From: Celoporthe dispersa
Lineage: Eukaryota > Ascomycota > Sordariomycetes > Diaporthales > Cryphonectriaceae
Reading direction: 5' to 3'
Assembly: GCA_016584495.1 (NCBI GenBank)
Contig: WAID01000009.1
Coordinates: 744,001-808,000 of the forward strand
Length of the DNA: 64,000 nucleotides
Shown: positions 36,313 to 47,754 of the stretch, one piece after another
How the letters are laid out: each line of letters begins with the position of its first letter
Position numbering within the stretch: the first letter of the stretch is position 1
Notes under the pieces: model-generated
What the model saw: the letters and a program-made list of their open reading frames with translations, nothing else
Database searches by the model: none
Told to the model about the DNA's origin: nothing
Made by a program: the position numbers and the translations under genes

Positions 36313-36966
36313 TCACTGCTCCTTCCAGGGCAACTGGATCTGTACCTCCTTCATATCTGCCTTGACCATCTCCACGACCTGTTCCGCGCCCAGGCCCTCC
36401 AGCTTCGTCAGGATTTCCTCCGCCAGCTTCGGGCTCATCCCCTCCCGCCTGCTCGAATACAGGTCCACGCCCTCCTTGGTGAACAGCGTCGGCGCGAACC
36501 ACGTCACCACCCAGGCCTCCATTCCCTCGCCGCCCTCCACCTCCCGCTCACCCCAGCCCAGGACCTCCCAGTGGCTCGTGACGAAGCCCAGCAGCCCCTT
36601 TCCCCGCCAGTCCCACGCGCCAGTATCGCTCTGTCCGCATGCGGTATCAATCCCGGCCACGGTCTTCAGCCCGCCCTTGCCCGAGGACTTCTCGTACTCG
36701 ACGAGGTCGTCCACGCGCGGGCGCGGCCCGTCAGCCGAGGGAGGCGAGGGCGGGAGGGATGTGTAGGTGATGCGCACGTTGCGGGCGGAGCGCCACATGG
36801 CGAGGGTGGAATGGGTTACCGTCCAGGTGCGGGCGAGCCAGTTCAGTGGGGGGTTGGCGAAGTCTGATGTTGCCTCATGGACAGGTGGTTGTGCTGGTGT
36901 TGATGGGGTCTTCGGAGGCGGGCCATATTTGGAAGGGATACGGAGGTTGATGTCATTGCTGGCCAT
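36313..36966 (-). CDS. Conserved fungal protein of unknown function, possibly lipocalin-like
   Basis: Single exon of 217 residues from MASNDINLRIPSKYG. The frame is open upstream to 37050, but that part is low complexity and includes a G-rich run, so the inner start is chosen. There is no signal peptide or membrane helix. The middle carries alternating hydrophobic and Gly/Trp-rich segments (NWLARTWTVTHSTLAMW, GAWDWRGKGLLGFVTSHWEV, AWVVTWFAPTLF) that suggest an antiparallel beta-barrel of calycin type; this fold guess is mine. The C-terminus is helical and charged. The gene converges with the CIR_N gene 271 bases away. Confidence 0.72.
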   Translation of the reverse strand: MASNDINLRIPSKYGPPPKTPSTPAQPPVHEATSDFANPPLNWLARTWTVTHSTLAMWRSARNVRITYTSLPPSPPSADGPRPRVDDLVEYEKSSGKGGLKTVAGIDTACGQSDTGAWDWRGKGLLGFVTSHWEVLGWGEREVEGGEGMEAWVVTWFAPTLFTKEGVDLYSSRREGMSPKLAEEILTKLEGLGAEQVVEMVKADMKEVQIQLPWKEQ

Positions 36967-37862
36967 CCTGACGAATAAGTGGTGATGAGGGTTTTTTTTT
37001 TTGGGGGGGGGGGTGAGAATAAAGATAGAGATGGCTTGGCTTCCAGACAAATATTGAAAGTGTCACTTCGAGATTATTTGCATGACGGAGGGTATGAGAA
37101 GAATTGAGGGAGAAGAAAGAGAAAAAGAAAGAAAAAAATGACACAAACTAAGTGAGATCGATGTTGTGCTTGGCCAGGAACGATCTGAGCGCTGCCCTGC
37201 CTAGGCAACGTTTCAGCGGGTGATGTCAGAAATGCTGCCCCTTCCTCATGGCACGGCGCCAGAACTTTAATTGAGTACAGAGAGATCCTATTTCAGGAAC
37301 AGAGTTCAGATCCTTCACCTCACCTGAGCTGATTGCGAATGAGCCAATGAGTAAATTCCCTCATCAAATAAAATCTGTCGCGTCTAGGAGGGATTTATAT
37401 TCGATGGGTGCAGGTTTGTGAGAGTTGCAAACTATTTGGAAGGTCCACACTGCAGTGGCAACTGCAATTGTTGTTGCTGCAAGGGTTCTAGGCGCTAACC
37501 CTCTAAGGCTACAGGCGGCACCACACCCTGTTTTGTTCTTCTTTCCATTCTGTGACGATGTCGGCAATATCCAACCTGCTTCATTCATTCATGCCGAAGC
37601 TCTTTCCTATTTACTCGACAACAACCTCACCGCACCTCAAAGTGCTGCTGATGAGAGGACGTGATGGTAATATATCACCACAGCTTCTGAGGACACAGCA
37701 TTCCCTGAGCAAAGATCCATCACCACATATCTGCCACGTCTCTGTGGCCCCGCTATCGATAGTCCTTGTGCTGTCAGAATCTGAGCACAAGCAGATCGCG
37801 AAAAACGCGCAGGAGATTGATCAACTCCTATCATCTCACTACATCAGCACATCTCAAATAAC
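36967..37862. promoter_or_regulatory. Divergent intergenic region between two unknown genes
   Basis: About 900 bases. Just upstream of the minus-strand gene is a T10-G10 junction (36990-37013) and a C/T-rich stretch on its coding strand (37100-37140). The rest is unremarkable. Confidence 0.4.
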
Positions 37863-38993
37863 ATGGCCGAAATTCCCCTGGACGAGGATATGGACTCAGC
37901 TGCCATGGCAGAGGCGATGGGCTTCTCGGGCTTCGGCATGCAGCCAGGGGCCAAGAAGCGCAAGTTCAACCCCCACGCAGACGCCTCCGTCTCTGGCCTC
38001 CCCAAGAAGCCCAGCGCAGCCGGCAGCAGAAACACCACGGGCGCAAACTCTGCGCCGCTGGGCCAGAGACCTCTCCCGCCGCCGTCTGCGAGCCTGCCGT
38101 CCCGGCCGCCTGTTGCAGCTGTTGCAGCCAGTGCTGGAAATGCCGAGGAGATCGACCTTGATGATGACGAGAACGACGTGGACGCGGTGGACGGACGCGT
38201 CCCAGTTGCGGATGGTCCTGAAGAGGCTGGTTCTGACTCGCGGTATCTTGACACATCGCAGCCGTCACGCGGACATCTCTCCGAGGAGCTCGCGGACATG
38301 GAGACACAGGCCCGGCCCGGCTATCAAATCGGATTCCACGCCAACACGGCGGGCCCAGCTCAGAGGCACCAGGCCTCGAGGCATGCGCAGAATCAGCACC
38401 GATCTGGGAGACCGATGCGGGGATCGGGCCAGAACGCGGATGGACAGCCTTGGTGGGAAGGGTACTACGACGCCAAGATGAATGAGAACCCGTGGGAGAG
38501 GCTGGAGAAGCAGAGAGGGCTGGAGCCGCGCGGCACGTGGCTGTCGAGACACACCACTGCGAATGCTGGACCGCCAAGGACAGACAAAGTGCATGGTCCC
38601 GAGACGGTCGAGGAGGGGGAGGAGAAACCCCGGGCGTGGAGGCTGGAGATGAGCCGTGACGCGGCTGCTCATTTGGCTGTTGTTTTATTGGCAGTCCGAG
38701 CACGCTCGTTGTTGGTCCAATGCGATGATAGCTCATTCCTTGGACCAGTCTCAGGCCTTGTCGAGACCCCTGTGTCGGCGGCCTTTAGACGGGGATGTTG
38801 GGCAATATGGACGGGTCTCAAATTGGGAAATAAGGCGAACCTTATTTTATTGGGACAGGTAAGACACGGGCCACCGCAGCGAACCAACTGCTACACAACC
38901 TTCTTCTTTTTTTTTCCTCTTTCCTTTTTCTCTCTTTCAGCTACATCCTTTCGAATGTTCAAGAATGACGATATCAGCATTACATCTTCTTAG
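37863..38993 (+). CDS. Conserved fungal protein of unknown function (C-terminus uncertain)
   Basis: Open frame of 376 residues from MAEIPLDEDMDSAAMAEAMG. The N-terminal part has a Lys/Arg patch (AKKRKFNPHADAS) that could be a nuclear localisation signal, a Pro/Ala-rich stretch, and an acidic run EEIDLDDDENDVD. The best-preserved block is QPWWEGYYDAKMNENPWERL followed by GLEPRGTWLSR near residues 200-230. After about residue 260 the composition changes to hydrophobic and irregular and no longer looks like the same protein, so the true end may come from an intron or a frame error before 38650. No catalytic motif is visible. Confidence 0.6.
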   Translation: MAEIPLDEDMDSAAMAEAMGFSGFGMQPGAKKRKFNPHADASVSGLPKKPSAAGSRNTTGANSAPLGQRPLPPPSASLPSRPPVAAVAASAGNAEEIDLDDDENDVDAVDGRVPVADGPEEAGSDSRYLDTSQPSRGHLSEELADMETQARPGYQIGFHANTAGPAQRHQASRHAQNQHRSGRPMRGSGQNADGQPWWEGYYDAKMNENPWERLEKQRGLEPRGTWLSRHTTANAGPPRTDKVHGPETVEEGEEKPRAWRLEMSRDAAAHLAVVLLAVRARSLLVQCDDSSFLGPVSGLVETPVSAAFRRGCWAIWTGLKLGNKANLILLGQVRHGPPQRTNCYTTFFFFFPLSFFSLSATSFRMFKNDDISITSS

Positions 38994-40650
38994 TGATTCG
39001 ATGCACGAGCTCTCCGCCCGTGCCGGCCGATGCGGAAGAGCAAAGATGAAGCTCTGAACAAGAGATGTTTGTCGCGTGATGTGCAGAACGGGTAAACACG
39101 CATCCACAACACCAAGTCTCTGCGAAGGAAGAGGGCACACCACATCGTCACATGACGCAGCCCATGTCGTCTACACAGTGTGGCTCCCGGCCCGACAGCA
39201 CACGAGGGCCTTCTATACCTGCCAGCCGCATAGCAGGTCACACTGTACGGTCAGGCTTCACGTCAGCAGCGCATGGGACGACCGACAGGTGATGACAAGG
39301 GAACGGGCAAGGGTGGTGTCAGGTCACAACACAGGTTACCACGGTCCCTAGGCCCGAGGGAGGGGGGGAGGGCCGGTGAGGGCCGGTCCTCCCCCCTTCG
39401 GCCTCAGGGACCTCAGCAGAAGAGTACGACATTGACATTCACCTATGAGCTACGGAGAATAAATCATCAAGGAACCTGAGAACCCCCCACAACGCCGTCT
39501 CCTCCGTCCAATGAGAAGGGGGAGCAGAGACCTGCGTGGACAGAGAGGGAGACACGACGACAGTAGCCCCATGGGGCGCTGCCCTTCCAGAAGGGGCAGT
39601 ATCCACGGCCCCGAAGAGGCAAGGTGCCTGTTCTCTCTCCCTCCATCTCGCCCATCCCTGTCCCGACCCGTCCTGATCACACGTCCACGCCCTCCCCAGC
39701 CCTGGCTCCTTGCCGCAGTGTAGCTCTCGGCTCGGGCCTTTGGAGGGGTGTGTATGGGGTGTGGTAGGAAGGGCGGGTGCTCCCTTCGCGCGCGAACCAT
39801 GATTTGCTCCACCTGATTGTGTGCTTGTGGGCTCCGCTGTCAGGTTACGAGACCAGAGATCAGATCTCGCACCCCCTCAGCCCCTCTCCTGACTGGTCCT
39901 CTTCACCTCCTCGCAAAAATCCCACGCCACACGCCCCCCCTCCATACCTGCAGAGAGGGGGAGGACACTTCCACCAGCTGAATGTACCTATACTTTTGTG
40001 CCCCTTTCGTCAAGTCATGAGTTTGCGAACCAACAGCCGTGCAAAGGAGAAAACGTGGGTGAATCATGAGATCCCCCCGCCGCCAGATGGGGAAGGGGAA
40101 AAAAAAAAGAAAAGAAAAAATAAAAACTAATTCCAGTAAACGCCTGCCTATCCGTGTCATGTAAACTCATATACCCTCCCCAGAGACCTGCGGCAGACGC
40201 ACGTGCGCGTCCGCTCGGTTGCCGCTCAACGTCACCTCCACCCTCCTCCGCCTAAGATCTGCCCCCATGCTCATGCAAGCACTGCTGGAGAACGTGTGCA
40301 GATGGCGGGGGGAGGGAAGAGGTGAGTCGAGCGGGCGATATGCAGCCCTATGTGCAGGGCGTGAAACCCAAGATCTGTGTGGTGTGCGGCAAAGTGAGAT
40401 CCGTGGGCCCCTGGCCAAATTTTCGACAAGGGGTCGATTATCTTTGGGGGGTGGGTACTTGCTGTGACGTTTTGGTTGTCGTCATTTTTTGCTGTTTTTT
40501 TCTCGGTCGTGTGTTTCTTGGGTCGAAATGAAACGTTAATCCTGGGAAATGAAATTTTGATGGGTTAGGGGAGTTTTGTGTGTGTGTGTGTGTGTGTTTG
40601 GCCATTTTGAGCCTCCAACTCAAAATGGACAATGGCTGAAAACCGGGCGC
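38994..40650. other. Intergenic region with G/C-rich hairpin and TG repeat
   Basis: About 1.65 kb without a supported gene. Contains a 9-base-pair G/C-rich inverted repeat at 39363-39396 and a TG repeat at 40577-40597. Open frames here are low complexity. Confidence 0.55.
40577..40597. repeat. (TG)n microsatellite
   Basis: About ten TG dinucleotides in non-coding sequence shortly after the 3' end of the minus-strand coiled-coil gene. Confidence 0.9.
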
Positions 40651-41699
40651 CTAGTAGCCGTCTGGAGACGGGTAGCGAGCGCGGGCCTTGCTGTACTCCT
40701 TGCCGTGCTTTTTCGACGCCTTGGTCTTGAGAGATCTGGAGAATTCAATCTTGGTTAGTTTTGATTCAATTTTTTTCTTCTTTTCTTTGTGGTTTTTTCC
40801 TTTCCCCCTCCCTTTTTTCTTTTGTCTGCTGGGGATCTTGCGGCGCTGGCCACATCTGCCGGGTACCGCAGCCGCGCTCGCCTCCTTCAAGAAGGGGGCA
40901 GACACAGCCGCGGCCCACAGATCTCGACAGCGCTGGGCACTGAGACCAGGGTGGAAGAGATGTCTGGAACGGGGATACTCACGAGACTTTCTTCTGCGTC
41001 CATTCGAGATTCTGGCGCACCTCACGCGCATCCTCCATGCCCTCAGCAAAGCGAGCACGCGATCTGGCGAGGCGGGCCTGTGCCTGCTTCTGCAGCTCCA
41101 TGAGCTCGCGGTGCTTGGCATTGAGACGGCCAGAGCTGTTTCGCGGGAGATCAAAGTCAGCCAATCCGTCTTCATTTCTCAGAAGTTTCAAGGACCAGAT
41201 TCGTGCGACTCCCCGAGATCCGCCCGTGAACGGAAGGTCTCACAGACGACCTCGGCCGCCAGGTCGAAGCGAGACCCGTCCACGATGCAACCGAATCCTG
41301 CAGGTCTGCAGGTTTCGGCGCGGAGACGGTAAGCAGACGAGGGGAGACTGGATGGGGAATGCTTACGTCTGTGCCTGCGTGGCCACAGCCTTGTCCAGGG
41401 GGGAGAGGGTCGAAGGCGCTGGCCAGGTGGTCGTGCATGTACTCATTGAAGTCCACGCCACTGGCGGAGCGCTCTGACTCGTAGTCACCATGGCTACTGC
41501 CCGCGTAGCTGGCGGTGGCCGAGTAGCCAGAGTTGCTGTACGAGGGGACGCCGGAGCCGGAGCTCACAGAGGCGTCGGCCTCGGGAGGGGAGACGGAGTA
41601 GGTGCTCTCCGAAGGATAGTAGGTTGGGTAGTGGCCCTTGTTGGGCACGGGCATGGGAAGAGTCCCAGAGTAGAACTGCGAAGGGGAGTAGGAAGACAT
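40651..41699 (-). CDS. Small fungal coiled-coil protein (apparent one-base frameshift)
   Basis: Three exons: 41699-41367, 41135-40983 and 40735-40651, for about 189 residues once the frame is continuous. The N-terminal half from MSSYSPSQFYSGTLPMPVP is Ser/Tyr/Pro-rich and probably disordered. The C-terminal half is a charged helix (LNAKHRELMELQKQAQARLA, then EGMEDAREV and LEWTQKKV) predicted to form a coiled coil, ending KARARYPSPDGY. At the G6 run 41398-41403 one base too many throws the frame off just before LDKAVATQAQT; removing one restores an open frame through both introns. The function is unknown. The 5' side is a long repeat-rich interval. Confidence 0.78.
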
Positions 41700-41731
41700 G
41701 ATGGTGAGGTGATGGGGGTTTGCAAACGGAA

Positions 41732-41785
41732 TGGTGTGGTGGTGGTGGTGGGGGTGGTAGTAGTGGTGGTGATGATGAAGATGAG
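41732..41785. repeat. GTG/GAT imperfect triplet repeat
   Basis: Imperfect GTG, GGT and GAT triplets just upstream of the coiled-coil gene start on the minus strand, probably in its leader or promoter. Confidence 0.8.
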
Positions 41786-42312
41786 GGGCAGGTGTGCTGG
41801 AGCTCTGAGGCAGGCTGCTTGTGGTGCAGGTGAGGAGAGGTATGTTCCTCTGGTGGTGTGGTGTGGTGTGTGTGTGTGGGTGGGTGTGAGGGTGAAGGAG
41901 ACTTGATGTGAGGCTGTTGATGGTCTGACTGACTGGGCAGGACTTGAGCTGGATGTCTGGGAGGTGGTGGTTCTGAGGAGGAGCTTGAAAAGAAAAAAAG
42001 AAGAAAGAAGGAGGAGGAGGAAACTGATCAGACTCGATCAAGAGCCACCCTTTTATAGTTTTTCCCATGGCTTCCCCTGTCAACGAGAAGCTCAAGTCCC
42101 GTGATCAGAGGATAAGACAGTTTGACTTTATTCGTCGAGCGAGGAGGGAGGGCCCCCGCTCGAGAATGAGGTCAAGATAGCATGACGAAGGGGGACGGTG
42201 ATGGCCAGTATCCCTGCCACGGGTGCTGGACGGCCTCCTACCCACACCCCCTTACCACGGAACATGGACCAACGGGAACGAGGAGAATGTTGCCGGTTGG
42301 GGGTTAATCCCT

Positions 42313-42338
42313 GAAGGAGGAGGAGGAGGAGGAGGAGG
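42313..42338. repeat. (GGA)n microsatellite
   Basis: Eight GGA triplets ending in a G run, in non-coding sequence. Confidence 0.88.
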
Positions 42339-42464
42339 GGTCCGGATTGGCCTGCTGATGGTTTTGTTTGGTCAGAGGAAAGAAAGAAAAGAAAGGAACT
42401 GGAGTTCAACATATGCATATGCCGAGAGGCAAATATCACAGGCTAGCATTGGTGGGATGAGACA

Positions 42465-42489
42465 GGGTGGAGGGGTGGAGGGGTGGAGG
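42465..42489. repeat. GGGGTGGA tandem repeat
   Basis: Three 8-base units, each with a G4 and a G2 run. The spacing of G runs would allow a G-quadruplex, which is inference. Confidence 0.8.
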
Positions 42490-42984
42490 ACCGGGCTGGG
42501 GAAAGGAACGGTCTGGTTCGGGACCACATAGCTTGAAAAAGCAGGAAGCAAGAGGACGGGGGTGAAAGGATGGGGCAAAATTCTTTCGAGATGGGCCCGG
42601 AGGAGAGCCCGGAGCCTCAGGGAGAGAGGTACGTTGCAGCGTTTGAAGGGCACATGAGAGTGAGAGTAGGCAAGGTGGAGGGGTGAACGTATCGGGACGA
42701 GGGACGAGATGGACATGGCTGGACCAGGGTTCATGGCTGGCAGAGCGGTGGGATGGAAGAGGAAAGGCCGGGTATGATCGAGGTGACCAGGGTAGAACAC
42801 GAATTTCAAAGCGTGTGACAGGCCCTGGGGCTCTGGTCCTTTGGAGGAGATGGGGGCAGAGACCAGAGGGCGAACCGCAAGGCAAGCGTACAGGCCAGGC
42901 CGGGCCAGGGAAGTACAAAGTACAGGACAGGGCAGAGAGGGCTCAAGGGGGCAAGAATCGGTTAACTGGGGCTCTGGTGGCCTG

Positions 42985-43048
42985 TGGTGTGTGTGCGTAT
43001 GTGGGTGTGTGTGCGCCCGCGCGCGTGCGTGCGTGTGTGTGTGTGTGT
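42985..43048. repeat. GT/GC alternating tract
   Basis: Purine-pyrimidine alternation with interspersed GTGTGT and GCGCGC segments. Such tracts can adopt Z-DNA and are mutable. Confidence 0.85.
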
Positions 43049-43658
43049 GGCCGACAGGTGGGAAAGTACAATATGCAAGATGTAAGATAGACGATGTAAT
43101 CCCAGGTAGCTCGGAGGTCCGGCGACAAGGCCCTCTCTCTCCCTCTCTCCCCCTCCCGTCTTGGATCGTCTGATAGCGTGTACACCCGGGCGGGTACTGG
43201 AGGGAAGAGGACGCGAGACGATGCGAGACGGAGTGAAGAAAAGACAGCAGCTAGCCATAGAGACAGAAGACATCAAGTACCCGAGGTTGACTGTGGGAGC
43301 GGGCATCGGCTGAGCACCATCCATTCGTTCATCCACCTCGCGTACAAGATTCAAGATTCTCGGAGCGAGTGTGTTTGTCGTGTCTGCTGGACAGTCGAAC
43401 CAAAGTACAGGTACATCAAGCGAGTACTGGCCCTGCCGGATGGTCGCCCAATGGCTGGTTGTAATGCAACAGGGACGGCATCACCTTCTGCGACGTACGA
43501 TGCAGCTAGAGGTACATAATAAAAGGAAAAATAATAATGAGAAAAAAAGAAAGAAGAAAAAAAAGAAATAACCTTGGCTGAGTCACACAAGAGGTGCAGA
43601 TGCGCCCCACGGCCTGTGTGTGGGCCATTATCCACGGGTGGGAAAAGAAAGGAAGAAG

Positions 43659-43660
<2 letters not shown>

Positions 43661-43688
<28 letters not shown>
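43661..43688. repeat. (CA)n microsatellite
   Basis: Fourteen CA dinucleotides followed by a short A run. Confidence 0.92.
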
Positions 43689-43692
<4 letters not shown>

Positions 43693-43886
43693 AAAGGGGA
43701 CCTCTGGCAGGGCCTGCGAGTGGCCTAGCTGGACAGCGTCAGCGAACGTTTGTTGTCCAGGTCCCGCAGATCCGCGACGCCGACGGCCCAGGACATCAAG
43801 GTGAATGGCGGCCGGCATGAAGGGACAGGTCGTCGTCGAAAGAAAACCTGAGCTGTATAGCCAGCCTCCCCCAGAGCGGTCAGGCA

Positions 43887-43908
43887 AGGTCAGGTCAGGT
43901 CAGGTCAG
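43887..43908. repeat. (AGGTC)n pentanucleotide repeat
   Basis: Four AGGTC units plus a partial one in non-coding sequence. Confidence 0.85.
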
Positions 43909-46900
43909 AGTCGGGCCGGGAGGTCAGGCATGAGTGCAGCAGAGTCAGGCTTCTTAGTCCTTGCGCGATGATGTTTTTAGTGTTGAACGTCGCAGGTCAA
44001 GTGCGGCACGAAGCAGCCCAGCCCAAGCCCAAGACCAAGCCAAGGGCCACAGCAGGCAGGCCCAGCACCACCCGGGGAGGGGTGGGCGCGCACTGCCTGT
44101 GTCAAGTCCCAAAAGTGGGTGGGTGAGTTGGCGACGAGAGGTTCAAGCCACGCACCAAAAAGTTCAGAAGCAGTAGCCCGAGACGAACTGCTTGGGGAAA
44201 TATTTTCTGCAGCAGCAGGGGCCCAAGGGGCAGGGGCTGGGGGGGACTCTAGAAACGGCAAGAGGTTTTAGAGCAAGTGCGTGTCAAGTGTGTCCAGGTA
44301 CCTGCCGTGGCATTTTCCAGCGAGTAAGAAATGCGCTGCAAAATACGTACTTGGACCATCTTGAATTAAGGCACTGACCTCGACGGGCTGTGATTGGCTG
44401 CACGCTGTCAATTGACGTGGGGTGCTCCCCTGTATCCAGGGATTTTCCCTCGTGACTTTTTCGCCAATTCATTTAATCTTGCAGGTGCTTATCCAAAACG
44501 CCCCTGCCACGGCTTCTGACGACATCCTTCTTAACCAAGTCTTCCTTCGACCTGCATTTAGGGCCCTTCTGTTGGCCGTCCTGTTTTTTTTTTTTCTCTT
44601 TCTTTTTTCCTTTTCCTTTTCTTTTCCTTGCTTTTCATTTTCCTTTTTCTTTTTTCCTCTTCTCTTTAAAACCTTTTCGTCAAAGATACCTACCCGGCCA
44701 ATCGAGATCTGCGGTCTCGACGGAACCTCTAAACTTGAACCAAGGAGCCCGTCCCGAAACTTTGCGTCAGTCGATGGCCAGCTGGCCGTCACCAAAGGAA
44801 AGCAGTGTGCGAACAAGTGCATCGCGCGCTGCAGCTTGCTTGCTTGCCTCGTCTCATGGTGGACCTTGCCGATCCAAGCAGAGGTGGTGGGGCCAAAGGT
44901 ACCTCTACCGGCTAGGACCTGCGCACACACACTGGCTGGCTGACCTTTCTCGTCTGGCTGGTCGTGTAAGTCTTGGGCACAAACGAGTACCTGCAGATAC
45001 TCCAACTTGTCCAACCCCTGCGGCGGAGCCTGTGCGGTACAGTACCTACCATATACACTCGTCGGTGTTCCCCTCCCAAGGAGGAGACCTCGATGTTCGT
45101 GTTGCCGCTCGCCTCTTCTCCTCCCTTTTTTTCTTCTTCTTTTTCATTTTAGTCTCCTCGAGAATTATGAGGTCGCACTCGACAACTTTTCACAAACCGG
45201 TTCGGCGTGACCTCGACAGTCTGGTCAGGACCACCTTGGATCAAGCCGACTCGTCTGCCGCTCACACCGTGCTAAGGCTTACCTGCGAGACGCGAGGAGC
45301 CCGCGGCCTCTCATCAAATCCTGTATGCAAGCTGCAGAAGAACGGGGTAAAGGAGATTATGGGCAGTCTCAGACTTGCAGGCTGCGTCTCATCATTTCCT
45401 CTTGGAGGGTTCGCCACAGCGGACGGCTCGTGGGTACTCGGTGGTCTGGGTGGGCATTGGACCTGCGAGGTTGGACACACCGTCCTCAACTAGCCTTGAC
45501 CTCCCTCTCGCCAGACCGTACCGGAGCGTATCGCATTCCAAGCTCATGGGCACTGCCCGCACATCAGTCTGACGCTGGCGCCTGAGGCTTGGTTCTCTCC
45601 CGCGGTTGGTCTCAAACATATCATGCCATACCTGCGGCTTCTCGAGGGTCCAGATGCGGCTACTCGGTATGGTGATCCCCCTTTGGGCTGCCACAAGCCT
45701 TCCTCCTTCCCTGATCCGAGTCCAGTGGCTTTCCCCCACATGATGGTCGATGCTACCTTCATCCTCACCGCCACGTGCTGGCAACCCTCCTCGCTCTAGT
45801 CGACATCACGAAGGAGCGAGGTACAGCAAGCCCGGCACTAAGGGAGCCGGAGAGAGGGAGCAAGCCAGGGGAAGCCAGGCATGTTAGGGTCATGGATCTT
45901 CAGTCAACGACACGTCGGCTACAAGAGATTGCTCGGTGCAAAGAGGTCCCTCGCTTCTGCACCCGGGTTTGCAAAGTCCGTGTCAAGCCTAGCCGGAAGA
46001 TATGGTTGCGCTCCAGCATGCTCCCGACACTACCATTTCTGCTGGTGGTCTGATCATTGCTTTCTCTCACCGCAAAACAAAAAACCCAAAAACCGTCACC
46101 TTGATCCTTCCCGGAGCTTGTTTAGTGCCTGTGATGTGCGTCTGTCTCAAGTTCGAGCGTCGAGGCTCCTGCAGAGGCGCGCAACGGTCAATGCTCACCA
46201 CCACGTGCAGAGCTGACAAGATGCGTCTAGCGTGACGATGTGTGCACGCTCCGGATCAAAGTGACCGTCACAGGACCAGGACCTCCATCATTTCTCCTTC
46301 TCGTTCGGATGACTGTACTGCGGCAGGCCAGAAGATGGGCTTTTGAGGCTTTTGCTCGCTTGTGCGTCCTTGGTTCTTGACGAATGGATTGACAAGGCAT
46401 GATGCGGAGGGGTTGTGACGTGGCTCGTCAACTTATGCTGCTGATGTCGAGCTTGCGCGAAACGATGGCAATAGGAACACGAGCACATACTACAAGACAC
46501 GCGATCTCTGGCTTGACAGTCCCTCGGCAATACTTTACCGACTTGGCAAACCAAGCACATTGGCAAGTTGCCGGTCTGAGAGGGCCGCTTCTCGTCCCGA
46601 CACGCTCGGGACCGTCCACAAATCAGCTGCAGTTTCATCAAGTGTAACTTGTCAATACTAAACAGGCATCAGCAGGCACCCCGACCGCCGGGTAAGGCAG
46701 ACCACTCGGATCTAGCCCAGCTGCAGGTTCTGTGACACGGAAGGTTATAGGTCGCGGGCGTCCAGGAACAACCCCCGCGGGATGGCCAGCACCACTTTTT
46801 GGTTCTCCTCTGGTCAGGTCGTTTTATAATTCTCAAGAGGTTTATACGTTTCTCTTATCGCGAGCATTCTTTTCCTAGACTCTGGAGCGGCATGTCGTCC

Positions 46901-47754
46901 ACGATGGTATGGCCTTCCCCATAGCCTCAGAAGGTTCCAGCTAGACTTGGTAGGCTGCTCGGTCTACATGGCCACTGCATGGTCAATCTGAGAGCTTGCC
47001 GGTATCACCTTCATCCTGTTGCCAGATATCAAAACTCGGAACACCATCAATGTATCACGTGAATTCTAAAGGAAGGGAAGCATCGCTAATAATATAGACA
47101 ACAGACGAACATCTTCGGCGCAGTGGTCTCGGAAGACAGCACGTTCCTTTCAGCGTCTTGGACAGAGACAAAAGGTAAGGCAAAGGCACGAATTTGTATG
47201 CGGTGACCATATCGTCCTCTTGGTGATAGGGTCTCATAAAACTCGGCAATCTAGCGACCTTGACGAGAACATGATCTTCCTGTCGTGGACTAACTCTATG
47301 AGGTCACCCATTCTTCACCTCTATGTTATCACAGAGTACAGGCTGCTGCTAAGCGGCCGACTCCCGTTTAACAAATCATTTAGCAGCAGCGCTGAGTGAG
47401 CAGACTGCTACTCCAAATAGAGTCTAGCAACCCCAACTGCAAGACTTGGAATCACCCGGCACCCTTTGGACATGGCTTTAACCCGCTGCTTTCCAGTGCA
47501 CCACACTCCCGAGTCTCGACCGCCCAGGCCGAGACACTCCCAGACAGACTCTATAAGCATGGCCGTGTCATGAGACATAGGGCACGGAAAGATAGGGCCT
47601 CGGAAACAATTGCCATCTTGCGGAGATTCTTCTCACAAGTAAACACTTGTATTTTCATTCTTCTACACCGTCGTACTGTGACGTCGAGCGAGCCAACCTC
47701 CAGCGCCCAGTCTCCCTTAAGTTGAGCACGTGGCCAAGTTGGAGCGGCGGCAAG

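Larger units (their letters stand above)
41700..47754. other. Gene-poor interval with dense microsatellites
   Basis: About 6 kb with no supported gene. The first 2.3 kb hold many simple repeats: GTG/GAT triplets at 41732-41785, GGA at 42313-42338, three GGGGTGGA units at 42465-42489, GT/GC mixes at 42985-43048, CA at 43661-43688 and AGGTC at 43887-43908. A T/C-rich tract lies at 44585-44668. The longest frames follow these low-complexity tracts and lack domains. Confidence 0.6.

Noticed and set aside
44469..45493. Frames of 173 to 252 codons on both strands
   Set aside because: They follow a T/C-rich low-complexity tract, lack starts or domains, and overlap each other.
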